NCBI RefSeq assembly: GCF_000381065.1
Contig: NZ_KB905855.1
Span: forward strand, 1 to 64,000
Direction: 5' to 3'
Source of the DNA: Propionispira raffinosivorans DSM 20765
GTDB lineage: Bacteria > Bacillota > Negativicutes > Selenomonadales > Selenomonadaceae
DNA length: 64,000 bases
Below the pieces are notes generated by a model that was not told the DNA's origin, made no database searches, and was given only the letters and a program-made list of their open reading frames with translations. Shown one piece after another: positions 45,782 to 56,100 of this stretch (its first letter is position 1; each line of letters starts with the position of its first letter). The translations under genes were made by a program, and so were the position numbers.

Positions 45782-47389
45782 ATGAGATTACAATTTTTAG
45801 GCGCCGCTCGTACAGTGACAGGATCTTGTTTTTTGTTAGAGGCAGCTGGCAAAAAAATATTAATTGATTGTGGTTTATTTCAAGGTTCGAAAACAATACG
45901 TGCCCTTAATTATCAGAATTTTCATTTTACACCATCTGAGATTGATTGTGTATTATTGACCCATGCACATGTAGATCATTGTGGGCTGATCCCTAAATTA
46001 TGTAAAAAAGGTTTTAAAGGACCAATTTATGCAACGAAAGTAAGTTGTGAGTTAGCGCAGATCATGCTGCCAGATAGTGCTCATATTCAGGAATTTGATG
46101 TGGAAGTCATGAATCGCAAAGGAAAACGGGCGGGCAGGGCTCCTATAGAACCGATTTATACCGTCAATGATGCGATGGCCTCTTTAAAGTATTTTTCTGC
46201 TGTGAATTATGGAGAATGTTTGCAAATTTCAGCAGATATCAAGGTCGTTTATAAGGATGCAGGTCATATTATTGGCTCATCGTTTATTGAAATTTATGTG
46301 ACAGAAAATAATAAAACAACTAAAATTTTATTTTCCGGTGATTTGGGGCAGCCCAATCAGCCAATTATAAAAAATCCAACCATTATTAAGGGAACGGATT
46401 ACCTGGTTATGGAGTCGACGTATGGTGATAGAGTCCATCAGGTTTATGACAAAGAACAGGCATTAGCAGAAATAATTAATGATACCATTGCCAGGGGTGG
46501 TAATGTAATCATCCCATCTTTTGCTGTGGGCCGCACGCAGACCATGTTATATTATTTGTATAAACTATGGAAAGACCATAAAATCAAGGATATTCCAGTG
46601 ATTGTTGATAGTCCATTAGCAGCAGCTGCAACGCGGATTTTTGCTCATAACACCCAGGATTTTGACGAAGAAATGGTAGAATTATTAAAAGAAAACGGAA
46701 AAATTCCGCAAATGCCGCAGCTGCGAATTTGTGAAAGTGCTGAAGAATCAAAAGCAATCAACAGCCAAGAAGGCTCTGCTATTATTATCTCCGCCAGCGG
46801 CATGGCGGATGCGGGAAGGGTACTGCATCATCTAAAACATAATTTATGGCGGGACGAATCAAGTGTCTTATTTGTGGGCTATCAAGCAGAGGGCAGTATG
46901 GGTCGCAGACTGTTAGATGGAATTCGTCGTGTTAAAATTATGGGAGAAGAAGTCACAGTAAAGGCTAAGATCTATAACATGGAAGGCTTTTCTGCTCATG
47001 CAGATCGCAACCAGATTTTGGATTGGCTGGCAAATTTCACGGAACCGAAGCCGGTTAATATTTTTATCGTACATGGTGAATCGCTGGCAGCGGGGGCATT
47101 GAAAGAAGCAATCCAAGAACGGTTTGATGAAAATAGTTATATACCACATTATGGCGATATAGCAATTATCAATGGACGCGATTACGAGATTGAACCGACG
47201 AAGATTATTGAAGAAGTAGCAGTAAAAGATCTGGAAGAATTCTTAACTTTGATTGATGCGGATTATCGCCAATTGAGGCAAAAACTATTGCGCACTGTAT
47301 TTAAAGAACCAGAAAAACTCCAAGGTATTACAAAAAACATAAACAAAGGCTGGAATTATTTCAAAAAGCTCTTTAATGATATTAATTGA
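45782..47389 (+). CDS. Metallo-beta-lactamase/beta-CASP RNase-like hydrolase
   Basis: 535 aa. The MBL domain has HAHVDHCG (His61, His63, Asp65, His66), then DAGHIIGS and FSGDLG. The beta-CASP insertion contains PSFAVGRTQ and ISASGMADAGR, followed by the YQAEGSMGRRLLDG and GFSAHADRNQ motifs. This is the CPSF/RNase J-related type found in many bacteria, probably an RNA-processing nuclease. It is about 535 residues versus ~460 for the minimal core, with a ~75-residue C-terminal extension. It stands alone, ending in a terminator. Confidence 0.92.
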   Translation: MRLQFLGAARTVTGSCFLLEAAGKKILIDCGLFQGSKTIRALNYQNFHFTPSEIDCVLLTHAHVDHCGLIPKLCKKGFKGPIYATKVSCELAQIMLPDSAHIQEFDVEVMNRKGKRAGRAPIEPIYTVNDAMASLKYFSAVNYGECLQISADIKVVYKDAGHIIGSSFIEIYVTENNKTTKILFSGDLGQPNQPIIKNPTIIKGTDYLVMESTYGDRVHQVYDKEQALAEIINDTIARGGNVIIPSFAVGRTQTMLYYLYKLWKDHKIKDIPVIVDSPLAAAATRIFAHNTQDFDEEMVELLKENGKIPQMPQLRICESAEESKAINSQEGSAIIISASGMADAGRVLHHLKHNLWRDESSVLFVGYQAEGSMGRRLLDGIRRVKIMGEEVTVKAKIYNMEGFSAHADRNQILDWLANFTEPKPVNIFIVHGESLAAGALKEAIQERFDENSYIPHYGDIAIINGRDYEIEPTKIIEEVAVKDLEEFLTLIDADYRQLRQKLLRTVFKEPEKLQGITKNINKGWNYFKKLFNDIN

Positions 47390-47413
47390 GGCATTTTAGT
47401 AAGCTGTAAAGCA

Positions 47414-47458
47414 AAGAGAAAGTTTAATTTGTGAAGTTAAACTTTCTCTTATGTTTTT
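47414..47458 (+). terminator. Terminator after the beta-CASP gene
   Basis: 14-bp stem AAGAGAAAGTTTAA/TTAAACTTTCTCTT and the tail ATGTTTTT. Confidence 0.82.
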
Positions 47459-47497
47459 CTGAAAAAAAGGTTTTTTCTGAATTTGTTGTAAAAAGAA

Positions 47498-47526
47498 TTG
47501 ACAGCAGGTCGTTTGTATAATAAGAT
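47498..47526 (+). promoter_or_regulatory. Promoter of typA
   Basis: TTGACA (47498-47503), 17-nt spacer, TAAGAT (47521-47526). A TATAAT at 47516-47521 is only 12 nt from the -35 and is less suitable. Confidence 0.65.
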
Positions 47527-47543
47527 TAAATGTATGCAAACAC

Positions 47544-47580
47544 AAAAAGAATGCATGAAAGACAGCATTCTTTTTTCTTT
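47544..47580 (+). terminator. Terminator hairpin inside the typA leader
   Basis: 11-bp stem AAAAAGAATGC/GCATTCTTTTT with a 9-nt loop and a T-rich tail. It lies after the predicted typA promoter and ~30 nt before the start codon, so it may attenuate typA. The upstream ATGCA (47534-47538) could compete for TGCAT at 47552-47556. Confidence 0.6.
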
Positions 47581-47611
47581 TTGATTTTTATTAGGAGGCC
47601 AGAAATATATA

Positions 47612-49426
47612 ATGAGTATTAGAGCAGATTTAAGAAACGTAGCAATCATAGCCCATGTCGATCATGGTAAGACGACACTGGTGGATGCAATGCTAAGACA
47701 GAGCCATATTTTTCGTGCAAATGAACAGGTTACCGATCGTGTCATGGACTCGAATGATTTAGAACGTGAACGTGGAATCACAATTTTGTCCAAAAACACA
47801 GCAGTTATGTATAAAGATATTAAAATTAATATTGTTGATACCCCGGGGCATGCTGATTTTGGCGGAGAAGTAGAACGTGTACTAAATATGGTTGATGGTG
47901 TTTTACTTTTAGTTGATGCGTTTGAAGGTCCAATGCCGCAGACAAAGTATGTACTTCGTAAAGCATTGGAACAAGGCTTGAAACCAATTGTTGTCATTAA
48001 TAAAATTGATCGTCCAGATCAACGTGTTGAAGATGTATATGATGAAGTTCTTGAATTATTTATGGAACTTGGCGCTGATGATGATCAGCTTGATTTCCCA
48101 GTTGTTTATGCAGCAGCCCGCGCTGGTATTGCAAAAATGAACATGGAAGATGAAAGCGATAATCTCAGTCCATTAATGGATTTGCTGGTTAAAGAAATTC
48201 CAGCTCCAAAGGGCGAATTGGATGGTCCATTACAGATTATGGTTACAACACTGGATGCGGATGAATATGTTGGTCGTGTTGCGATTGGTCGTATTATTCG
48301 TGGTAAAGCTTTTGCGAATCAAAATGTCATCTTAATTAATGGCGATGTGGAAACAAAAGCAAAAATTGGTAAATTATTTGTATATCAGGGATTGAATCGT
48401 GTTGAAGTAAAAGATGCTGGTCTTGGTGATATTGTTGCTGTTACTGGTTTAGGTGATATCAGCATTGGGCATACAATTGCTGATGCTGAAAATCCAGAAG
48501 CATTACCAACAATTAATATCGATGAGCCAACTCTTTCCATGACATTTGCGGTAAATACAAGCCCATTTGCTGGTAAAGAAGGACAGTTTGTAACGTCGCG
48601 TCATGTACGTGATCGTCTCTTTAAAGAAGTAGAAACAAATGTAAGTTTACGTGTTGAAGAAACAGATAGTGCAGATACATTTAAAGTTTCTGGACGTGGA
48701 GAATTACATTTATCTATTTTGATTGAAACAATGCGTCGTGAAGGCTTTGAATTACAAGTTGGTAAACCAGAAGTTGTATATCGTCAAATCAACGGACAAC
48801 TTTGTGAACCATTGGAAAATCTTACAATTGAAGTTCCTCAGCAGTTCATGGGGACGGTTATGGAATCGTTAGGAACAAGAAAAGCTGAATTGGCTAATAT
48901 GTCTGAAGTGGCTGGATATCTCCGTATGGAATTTGTTATTCCGGCTCGTGGTCTTATTGGGTTCCGTTCAGAATTCTTAACGAATACCAAAGGAAATGGT
49001 ATCATGAACCATGTATTCCATGGTTATGTTCCATTCAAGGGTGAAATCCCAGGTCGTGCTCGTGGATCACTTGTTGCTTTTGAACATGGTGAAACAACAA
49101 GTTATGGTATATTTACATTGCAGGATCGTGGTGTTATGTTTATTTCTCCGAATCAGCCGGTATATGAAGGCATGATTATCGGTGAAAATACACGTGACGT
49201 TGATATGGATGTAAATCCATGCAAGAAAAAGAATGTTTCGAACATGCGTACAAGCTCTTCGGATGAAGCGATTCGTTTAGTACCGCCTCGTCTTTTAAGC
49301 TTGGAACAGGCTTTGGAATATATTAATAAAGATGAATTAGTAGAAGTAACACCAGAAGCAGTTCGTTTGCGTAAAACTGTTTTAAATAAAGCACAGCGCG
49401 GTCGCGATCGTAAAAGTGTAAAATAA
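47612..49426 (+). CDS. typA: Ribosome-associated translational GTPase TypA/BipA
   Basis: 604 aa. The G domain has HVDHGKTTL (15-23), [14 protein letters not shown] and NKIDRPD, followed by the EF-G-like domains II, III and V and the C-terminal region ([32 protein letters not shown] in place). It binds the 70S ribosome and is implicated in ribosome assembly and in stress and low-temperature growth. AGGAGG precedes the ATG. The leader has a possible attenuator. Confidence 0.97.
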   Translation: MSIRADLRNVAIIAHVDHGKTTLVDAMLRQSHIFRANEQVTDRVMDSNDLERERGITILSKNTAVMYKDIKINIVDTPGHADFGGEVERVLNMVDGVLLLVDAFEGPMPQTKYVLRKALEQGLKPIVVINKIDRPDQRVEDVYDEVLELFMELGADDDQLDFPVVYAAARAGIAKMNMEDESDNLSPLMDLLVKEIPAPKGELDGPLQIMVTTLDADEYVGRVAIGRIIRGKAFANQNVILINGDVETKAKIGKLFVYQGLNRVEVKDAGLGDIVAVTGLGDISIGHTIADAENPEALPTINIDEPTLSMTFAVNTSPFAGKEGQFVTSRHVRDRLFKEVETNVSLRVEETDSADTFKVSGRGELHLSILIETMRREGFELQVGKPEVVYRQINGQLCEPLENLTIEVPQQFMGTVMESLGTRKAELANMSEVAGYLRMEFVIPARGLIGFRSEFLTNTKGNGIMNHVFHGYVPFKGEIPGRARGSLVAFEHGETTSYGIFTLQDRGVMFISPNQPVYEGMIIGENTRDVDMDVNPCKKKNVSNMRTSSSDEAIRLVPPRLLSLEQALEYINKDELVEVTPEAVRLRKTVLNKAQRGRDRKSVK

Positions 49427-49435
49427 TTCTTTGAA

Positions 49436-49493
49436 AAATAAAATCCTGCAAATTTTAATCATTTATTGATTTCTTGCAGGATTTTATTTATTT
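49436..49493 (+). terminator. Terminator after typA
   Basis: 16-bp perfect stem AAATAAAATCCTGCAA/TTGCAGGATTTTATTT and a T-rich tail. Confidence 0.85.
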
Positions 49494-49554
49494 GTGTCGA
49501 ATTGTAAGCAAGATATCATATTTTCAATAAATTTAAAACTGGAGGCGAAAATTT

Positions 49555-50028
49555 ATGTCTGGTTTTGTTAATAAATTAGCAAATATCTTGATGCCGATTG
49601 AAGAAATTGAAGAAGTGGAAGAAGCCGCAGAAACAGCTGCAGTAGAAAACACCATTCGTGAAAAAAAAGTTGTGAATGGTAATGACCTATATGGCAATGA
49701 TGAGTACAAAAGTTCGTTTACCCGTCCACAATTGACAGTGCATACCAATAAAGTTCCAGAACTCAATATTTTGGTGTATGTTCCTGAGTCTTTTGATAAG
49801 GCAAATGTCATTGCGGATGCTTTGAAAAAAGATGAAGCTGTTATTGTAAATTATGAAAAAGTCGATGGTGATGAACAAAGACGACTTTGTGATTTTATTA
49901 ATGGTGTATGTTATGTTTTAAATGGTGCAGTGAAACGTATTTCTGCAGAAATGGTCTTATATGTTCCAGAAAATGTAGATATTGCTCAAGAAGTTTGTGC
50001 AAAAACTGTACGTGGTTTTGCTAAATAA
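49555..50028 (+). CDS. sepF: Cell division protein SepF
   Basis: 157 aa. An N-terminal amphipathic membrane-binding helix (SGFVNKLANILM), an acidic linker, and a C-terminal SepF domain of ~90 residues (ILVYVPESFDKANVIADALK, then RLCDFINGVCYVLNGAVKRIS in segments). It anchors FtsZ to the membrane in Firmicutes. Usually linked to ylmE/ylmG/divIVA, here it is isolated between typA and pepD. Downstream, 50040-50095 holds an imperfect hairpin that may terminate it. Confidence 0.94.
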   Translation: MSGFVNKLANILMPIEEIEEVEEAAETAAVENTIREKKVVNGNDLYGNDEYKSSFTRPQLTVHTNKVPELNILVYVPESFDKANVIADALKKDEAVIVNYEKVDGDEQRRLCDFINGVCYVLNGAVKRISAEMVLYVPENVDIAQEVCAKTVRGFAK

Positions 50029-50188
50029 TATTCTATTTTAAATTTAGGTAAAATGGTGGTTATGTGTGTGTTATACGTAACTGCCATATTTTAATTTATT
50101 CAAGACAATTTATATTGTATTTATATACTTTTTACTAAAAAGTGGTAAAATAATATTGGCGAGCAAAAAATAGTAATGGAGGATTAAT

Positions 50189-51640
50189 ATGCAAAAAGAT
50201 CAGGATATATTGGAAGCGGTCTTGGCTGAGTTTCAAGAAATTGCTAAAATTCCTCGTAAGTCAGGGCATGAAGAAAAAATCAGTCAATATTTATTTGACG
50301 TTATCAAGGCAATGGGTCTGAAGGTAGAACAGGATAAAAAATTTAATATTATTGCTGAAAAACCTGCAACCGAAGGTTTTGAAAATATGCCAGTCACGAT
50401 ATTACAAGGGCATATGGATATGGTTTGTGTTGCTGCTGAAGGCGTGAATTTTGATCCTTTAAAAGATTCTATTCAAGTAAGACGAAATGCTCAATATTTA
50501 TATGCTGAAGGTACAAGCCTTGGAGCAGATGACGGTATTGGTGTTGCTGAAATCTTATATATCTTAAAAGCAGAGTTTGCACATGGTCCGCTTCGAGCTA
50601 TTATTACTGTGGATGAAGAGCAGGGGATGAGTGGCTCTATTGCACTTGATCCCAAATATCTTGCTGCTAAATATTTAATTAATTGTGATTCGGAAAATTA
50701 TGATGTTGTTACCGTCAGCAGTGCTGGCAGTGTAAATATAGATTTTTTGCGCCGACCGGTATGGCGGGACCCGCTCTACAAAGCCGCCTATCAGATAACG
50801 GTAAAAGGTTTGCTGGGTGGACATTCGGGTGAAGCAATTAATTGTGGACGAGCAAATGCAATTCAAACGTTAGCGTTGATTTTGCAGAAAATGCAGGGTA
50901 TGGGAATTGATTTTGAGCTAGCTGACTTTACTGGTGGTATGGCGCGTAATGCGATTCCTGCCAAAGCCAGCGCTGTGATTCTAATTAAGCCAGATAATAC
51001 TAAGAAAATGGATCAGCTTTTACAGGATTTTAAAATTGATTTTCAGCACATTTACGGCAATGTGGAAAAGACGTTGAAGATTGATCTTACGATAATTGAT
51101 CAACCAAAAGATGTCTTATCAAAAGAAGACCAAGACAATCTGATTCGTTTACTATGTGTGCTTCATACGGGTGTATATTCGATGTCGCAATCAATTCCAA
51201 ACCTTGTTGAAGCTTCGGCTAATCTGGGGATTGTGGAAACAAAACAAAATGCAATTAATGTACAATTTTTTCCGCGCAGTGCAATTGACAGCAAGGTCAG
51301 CGAATTTAAACAATTGGCTCAAGTGATTTCAGAATTGACTGGATTTCATCTTACATTTGGCTCACAATCACCAGGCTGGGCTGAAAAGTTAGAAAGCAAA
51401 TTGGTGCCGCTAATGACTTCGGTTTTTGAAGAGCAAAATAAACAACCGATGAAAGTTGAAATAATCCATGCTGGGCTGGAATGTGGATGGTTCTTTCAAA
51501 AAAATTCTGATCTGGATATGGTTTCAATTGGTGTTACTGCTATTGGGATTCATAGTCCTGAAGAAAAAATCGAATTAGCTACGGTAGCACCACAGGTTAA
51601 ATTGATTATGGAAACGTTAACGCGTCTTAAAAACGTATAA
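50189..51640 (+). CDS. pepD: Aminoacyl-histidine dipeptidase (M20 family)
   Basis: 483 aa zinc dipeptidase. Metal ligands: His75 and Asp77 in LQGHMDMVC, Asp114 in SLGADDGIG, and the Glu pair in VDEEQGMSGS (143-144); GGHSGEAIN in the lid domain is typical of PepD. It cleaves Xaa-His and other dipeptides in the cytoplasm. ATG with AATGGAGG upstream; it ends in a shared terminator. Confidence 0.96.
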   Translation: MQKDQDILEAVLAEFQEIAKIPRKSGHEEKISQYLFDVIKAMGLKVEQDKKFNIIAEKPATEGFENMPVTILQGHMDMVCVAAEGVNFDPLKDSIQVRRNAQYLYAEGTSLGADDGIGVAEILYILKAEFAHGPLRAIITVDEEQGMSGSIALDPKYLAAKYLINCDSENYDVVTVSSAGSVNIDFLRRPVWRDPLYKAAYQITVKGLLGGHSGEAINCGRANAIQTLALILQKMQGMGIDFELADFTGGMARNAIPAKASAVILIKPDNTKKMDQLLQDFKIDFQHIYGNVEKTLKIDLTIIDQPKDVLSKEDQDNLIRLLCVLHTGVYSMSQSIPNLVEASANLGIVETKQNAINVQFFPRSAIDSKVSEFKQLAQVISELTGFHLTFGSQSPGWAEKLESKLVPLMTSVFEEQNKQPMKVEIIHAGLECGWFFQKNSDLDMVSIGVTAIGIHSPEEKIELATVAPQVKLIMETLTRLKNV

Positions 51641-51641
51641 T

Positions 51642-51695
51642 AAAAAATGAATCCTCGGCATATCTTATTAAAGACATGCCGGGGATTCATTTTTT
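51642..51695. terminator. Bidirectional terminator between pepD and the class III aminotransferase
   Basis: AAAAAATGAATCC.CGGCAT paired with ATGCCG.GGATTCATTTTTT (one mismatch), A/T-runs on both sides. Confidence 0.9.
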
Positions 51696-51696
51696 A

Positions 51697-52986
51697 TTAT
51701 TTTATTTTCGAAAATACAGCTTCAAGGTTGTTTAACATCGTATTGATATTTTCTTCAGTAATGATCAGTGGCGGCTGAAAAGCAAGGACGTTGCGTTCAA
51801 TACCATTTTTCCCAATAATAAAACCACGATCTTTCATTTCTTCTAGAATGAAATCAAGTTCAGTAGAAGCTGGTGATTTATCAGGGTGAACAAGTTCGGC
51901 ACCTAGCATTAAACCAATACCACGAATATCACCTATCAAAGGATATTTCTTTTGTAAAAGTTCTAACCCACTTCGTAGTTGCGCGCCACGCGCTAAGGCT
52001 TTGCTGCATAAATCATGGGTTTGTATATATTCAATTGTAGCCAATGCAGCGGTTGATGAAACAGGATTGCCGCCTAGTGTGGAAGCTCCCGGTTTGGTAT
52101 ATGTATCCGCAATTTTAGTTGAAGCAATAAAGGCACTGATCGGCGTTCCATTGCCTAATGCTTTTGCCATGGTCATAATATCTGGGACGACATCATAATT
52201 TTCAATGGCGAACATTTTGCCGGTTCTGCCAAATCCAGTCTGTACTTCATCCGTAATCATTAAAATATTATATTGATTAAGTATTTCTTTTACCCGTTTA
52301 AAATACCCTTTTGGTGGAGTCACGATGCCGGCGTTGCCTTGAATCGGTTCAGCAATATAGGCGGCAACATTGCCGGATGTCGCATATTTAATTACATCTT
52401 CGACCGCGTTGGCACAGGCGAGATCACAGTTTGGATATTTTTTATCGAGAGGGCAGCGATAACAATAGGCATTCGGGGCGAAATGAATACCTCCGACTGG
52501 ATTTGGATCTGTGCGCCACATACTGATACCAGTCATACTCATCGTGAGTTTCGTTCTGCCGTGTAAACCGTTGCGTAAAGCGATAAATTCACTGTTTTTT
52601 GTATAAATTGAAGCGAGCAGTGCAGCACCTTCGTTGGCTTCTGTTCCAGTGGAGCAGAAAAAGGATTTTTGTAGATTTCCTGGAGTCACTTCAGCAAGCT
52701 GCTCAGCCAGATTCACAAAGTTTTCTGTAAGATATACATTACAAACATGTTGAAGTGACTGTACTTGCGCACATATTTTATTGGTGATTTCAGGATTGCA
52801 GTGGCCACAGTTGATTACGGAAATGCCAGCAAAACAATCTAGGTATTCCTTGCCGGTGTGATCATATAGATATTGCATAGAACCACGGACAAATTGTTTT
52901 GGTTCTTTATAAAAATGAGCTAGGCACGGCATTATATATTTTTTCTTTTTTTCGAGAATGCCTTCAGGTCCGATATATTGTGTCAT
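51697..52986 (-). CDS. Class III aminotransferase (AGXT2/GABA-type)
   Basis: 429 aa PLP enzyme. Motifs: FFCSTGTEANEGA (109-121), EPIQGNAGI, DEVQTGFGRTG (246-256) and the Schiff-base Lys275 in MAKALGNG. The best family fit is alanine-glyoxylate/4-aminobutyrate aminotransferase-like. An unusual Cys-rich stretch, CYRCPLDKKYPNCDLAC (175-191), may be a family feature. It is the last gene of a three-gene reverse operon, 45 nt after the U32 gene. Confidence 0.9.
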   Translation of the reverse strand: MTQYIGPEGILEKKKKYIMPCLAHFYKEPKQFVRGSMQYLYDHTGKEYLDCFAGISVINCGHCNPEITNKICAQVQSLQHVCNVYLTENFVNLAEQLAEVTPGNLQKSFFCSTGTEANEGAALLASIYTKNSEFIALRNGLHGRTKLTMSMTGISMWRTDPNPVGGIHFAPNAYCYRCPLDKKYPNCDLACANAVEDVIKYATSGNVAAYIAEPIQGNAGIVTPPKGYFKRVKEILNQYNILMITDEVQTGFGRTGKMFAIENYDVVPDIMTMAKALGNGTPISAFIASTKIADTYTKPGASTLGGNPVSSTAALATIEYIQTHDLCSKALARGAQLRSGLELLQKKYPLIGDIRGIGLMLGAELVHPDKSPASTELDFILEEMKDRGFIIGKNGIERNVLAFQPPLIITEENINTMLNNLEAVFSKIK

Positions 52987-53031
52987 AAAAATAGGAACTC
53001 CTTTATCGATAAATCTAAAATGGTGCTTTTG

Positions 53032-54975
53032 TTAACGTGAAATGCGATATCGATAGGCACCGCTGCCGAGTTCGCGTGGACTAACTTTTTTTATCGCGTC
53101 AAGCACTTTTGGATCATATTGATAAGCTGTCGTTTCTGTTTTGATTTTATCAAGTTCACTGCGGTAGGTTTTTGTTAAAAGTCCGGCCAGTTCCGCTGTA
53201 TAATGCTGTGCTTCGATACGGTACGATGTGACACCTTGTAATTTTGTCAAATACGGCAGCAGGCAAAGATCCTTTGCAAATAATATATGGTTGCGCCCAT
53301 ATTGATCAATGCGGATCGGATGTACTTCTTTAGCCGTGTCCAATAGAGCATAATGACGATCACAAAATTCCGGATTTTCTAATGGATTAAAGCCAAGTGA
53401 CATCGCGGGTAAATTATGATCGCAGATCATGGATTCAGTTGCTCCGTGGACAATTACTTCAATGGGTAATTGGGATGCTGCCAGCATATCACAAACTTGT
53501 GGGTAGGAGGCTTCAAGGGAAGCGACTGCCATAACAGCACCATTGTCTTTGAGAAATTTTACGCTTAGGTGATTAAATGTATTAAAGGAAAAATCAGCTT
53601 GCACTGGAAGATTTGTAAGGCGCTTTGCCAAGCTTAATGAACCAAGGTTGCTTACCATGATTCCGGCTGGCTTTATTTTGTTGAGCTCGATGAAAAATTG
53701 TTCAAGTTCAGCACATTCTCGGCGCATCGTTGTACGAGGGGTATCTATAATAATTTTTGCGTTGTAAGAATTCGCCATATTAATGGCTTCTTTAATTTCG
53801 GCAAGTGTCCATACTTTAACTGGTTTAAAACTTTCTCCGCCAATATAGACTACATTGGCTCCATTTTGACAGACAGCTTTAACGGAAGCTAGATCAGCGA
53901 CACGAACTGCTAGTTGCTGTTTTTTCGGTTGACTTAAAAGAATTGGTTTTATTTTATCAACGATTGGTGCGCTGAGGCCGGCTTCTTTCACAGCTTGGCT
54001 GAAAAATCGCGGTTCTCTTCGGCCAGAAAAACCTATATCTTTTGCCGTCGGCTGCCCAAGGGCAAACGTTGTTGTAAAATCACGGGATCGATTTTCATAC
54101 AAATCTTTCCAAGCTGCTTCATCTGTTGTATAGCCACAAGGATCGGCGATATAGCTATCAATTGCCTGACGATAAGTTTTTACAATTCCTTCCACAAAAG
54201 CGGCTGTGCGCATACGACCTTCAATTTTAAAAGAATATACACCAGCTTGAATCAATTCAGGAATGTTTCGATACATACACATATCATTTAAAGCGAGTTT
54301 ATATGGACCCGGTGAATCGGTATCCAGTATCTCGCCCGTATTTTCATCAATTAATTTATAAGCCCAGCGGCATGGTTTTAAGCAGCGGCCGCGATTGCCG
54401 CTTTGGCCAAATACGACTCCCGAGTGGATGCATTGACCGCTTTCGGATATACACATATCGCCATGCATAAAGTATTCGACTTCAATTCCAGTTCGTTCTT
54501 TAAAGAGGCTCAGTTCAGATAAAGTCATTTCACGTCCAACAACAATACGGGTAATACCATATTCTTTGAGTTTATTAATCGCGTGTTCATTGTGTGTATT
54601 CATCATAACGGAGGTGTGAAGTGGAATTGTGATACCGAGTTCTCTTACTAATTCAAGGACCGCAAGGTCTTGTACGAGTAAAGCATCTGGTTTAATGGTC
54701 TCTAAATATTGCAGATACTCACGCATTGGTTCAATTTCCTGATCACTCAACAGGTTATTGATTGTAATGTAGAGATGTACATCATGTTGATGTGCATAAG
54801 CTATCGCTTTTTTTAGCATTTCATTGTCAAAGTTTGTATCGGTACGATGCATACGCATATTAAAATGTTTACCACCTAGGTAAACTGCGTCAGCGCCAGC
54901 TTTGACTGCGGCTTCTAAGACTTCCCAATTGCCAACAGGGGCTAGAAGTTCTACGGATTTACGTGTTAATAACAA
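53032..54975 (-). CDS. U32-family protein with C-terminal repeat domain
   Basis: 647 aa. The N-terminal U32 domain has ELLAPVGNWEVLEAAV and AVYLGGKHFNMR, followed by YFMHGDMCISESGQC and GNRGRCLKPCRW with the conserved Cys cluster. U32 proteins such as TrhP and RlhA are RNA hydroxylation factors in other bacteria, and many are labelled collagenase-like peptidases. The C-terminal half (DUF3656-like) carries a second barrel-like region. TTG start with AAGGAG 10 nt upstream. It is the middle gene of the reverse operon, ~37 nt after the substrate-binding protein. Confidence 0.92.
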   Translation of the reverse strand: MLLTRKSVELLAPVGNWEVLEAAVKAGADAVYLGGKHFNMRMHRTDTNFDNEMLKKAIAYAHQHDVHLYITINNLLSDQEIEPMREYLQYLETIKPDALLVQDLAVLELVRELGITIPLHTSVMMNTHNEHAINKLKEYGITRIVVGREMTLSELSLFKERTGIEVEYFMHGDMCISESGQCIHSGVVFGQSGNRGRCLKPCRWAYKLIDENTGEILDTDSPGPYKLALNDMCMYRNIPELIQAGVYSFKIEGRMRTAAFVEGIVKTYRQAIDSYIADPCGYTTDEAAWKDLYENRSRDFTTTFALGQPTAKDIGFSGRREPRFFSQAVKEAGLSAPIVDKIKPILLSQPKKQQLAVRVADLASVKAVCQNGANVVYIGGESFKPVKVWTLAEIKEAINMANSYNAKIIIDTPRTTMRRECAELEQFFIELNKIKPAGIMVSNLGSLSLAKRLTNLPVQADFSFNTFNHLSVKFLKDNGAVMAVASLEASYPQVCDMLAASQLPIEVIVHGATESMICDHNLPAMSLGFNPLENPEFCDRHYALLDTAKEVHPIRIDQYGRNHILFAKDLCLLPYLTKLQGVTSYRIEAQHYTAELAGLLTKTYRSELDKIKTETTAYQYDPKVLDAIKKVSPRELGSGAYRYRISR

Positions 54976-55012
54976 AATGGTTCAACTCCTTGAATTATAT
55001 CAACTATGCAAT

Positions 55013-55885
55013 TTATGCATAAATTTCTTTCGCTTTTTTCTGTAGTTCGGCAGTAAGTTCAATTCCAAGATTATCAGCAACGAACGAATTTAATAAAATC
55101 TCTGGTGTTTTGGTAATACCGACGGGGATATCTTGGATTGACTTCTTGTCGATGAGGATGGATTTGGCCTGGTGAGCGCATTCGAGACCAAGTGCTGTGT
55201 GGTTGGCAACAAGTGCACCTAGTGCACCCATTACTACATTGGGTGCATGTGAAGCAATGATTGGGATTTCCAGCATGTCTGCATAATAGGCAATACTGGA
55301 GAAGTTTTCTTCAATAATGCGGCCAATTGGTAAAAATAAAGCATCCAAATCAGATGGTAAAATTTCTTCCAATAAAGAAATTTCATCGGCTGTTTGTATG
55401 GCGATTTTTTCAATGGTTAATAGATTCGCAGCGGCCGCACAAAAATTATTTGTTTCGATGAGCGTGTTGCCATCGGCTGTATGGTATAAAACACCAATTT
55501 TTTTTGCTGTCGGTAATAGCTCTTGGATAAGCGCAATTTTGTCTTGTGATTGTACCATGCCGCTCATTCCGGTGATATTAGCACTAGGTGCTTGCATACT
55601 ATCAACCAGTTTTACACTTATTGGATCAAATACAGGTGTGAAGAGTATCGGAATTTCACCGGTTATCATTTGCGCGGCTTTGGCAGATGGTGTAGAACAA
55701 GCAAAAATTAAATCAACGCTTGAATCGACAAGTTTTTGTGCAAGTCCGGGCAGTATTTCAACCTTACCATCGGCATTAAGATATGTAAACTTGGCCTGAA
55801 TACCTAAGTTTTGCAGTCCTTGCTTGAAGCCACGAACGGCATCGTCAAGATTTTGTGTTAATTGTAAAATTCCAATATGAAACAA
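55013..55885 (-). CDS. ABC substrate-binding-like protein without a signal peptide
   Basis: 291 aa, ABC_sub_bind (TrpX-like) fold: FACSTPSAKAAQMITGEIPILFT, NITGMSG and FLPIGRIIEEN-type segments. Family members are normally lipoproteins with an ABC permease next door. Here translation most likely starts at TTG 55885 (AAAGAGGTG 8 nt upstream), giving MFHIGILQLTQN, which is already the mature domain. An upstream in-frame ATG at 55951 adds 22 residues but no signal peptide. It may be a cytoplasmic binding protein. It is the first gene of the operon with U32 and a class III aminotransferase; no permease is nearby. Confidence 0.85.
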   Translation of the reverse strand: MFHIGILQLTQNLDDAVRGFKQGLQNLGIQAKFTYLNADGKVEILPGLAQKLVDSSVDLIFACSTPSAKAAQMITGEIPILFTPVFDPISVKLVDSMQAPSANITGMSGMVQSQDKIALIQELLPTAKKIGVLYHTADGNTLIETNNFCAAAANLLTIEKIAIQTADEISLLEEILPSDLDALFLPIGRIIEENFSSIAYYADMLEIPIIASHAPNVVMGALGALVANHTALGLECAHQAKSILIDKKSIQDIPVGITKTPEILLNSFVADNLGIELTAELQKKAKEIYA

Positions 55886-56100
55886 AATATACACCTCTTT
55901 AGATAAATTTAACTTATATATCTTCCACATCAATATATATAATACCTTCAAATTTTATTTGAAAAGATAGAAAAAAGTATGTGCTGCGAATCTGATAATA
56001 AAGGATTTCGGAAAATAATGTCGAAATTTGCCTAGATACGTTTCTAAAAATTCAAGATCGAAAGAGTCGTTTTCGTTTGAAAGTATGAGGTAATTGTGTG

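Noticed and set aside
47530..47625. Leader peptide ORF overlapping the typA start
   Set aside because: A short open frame exists, but it has no ribosome binding site and its codons follow the T-rich terminator tail; likely chance.
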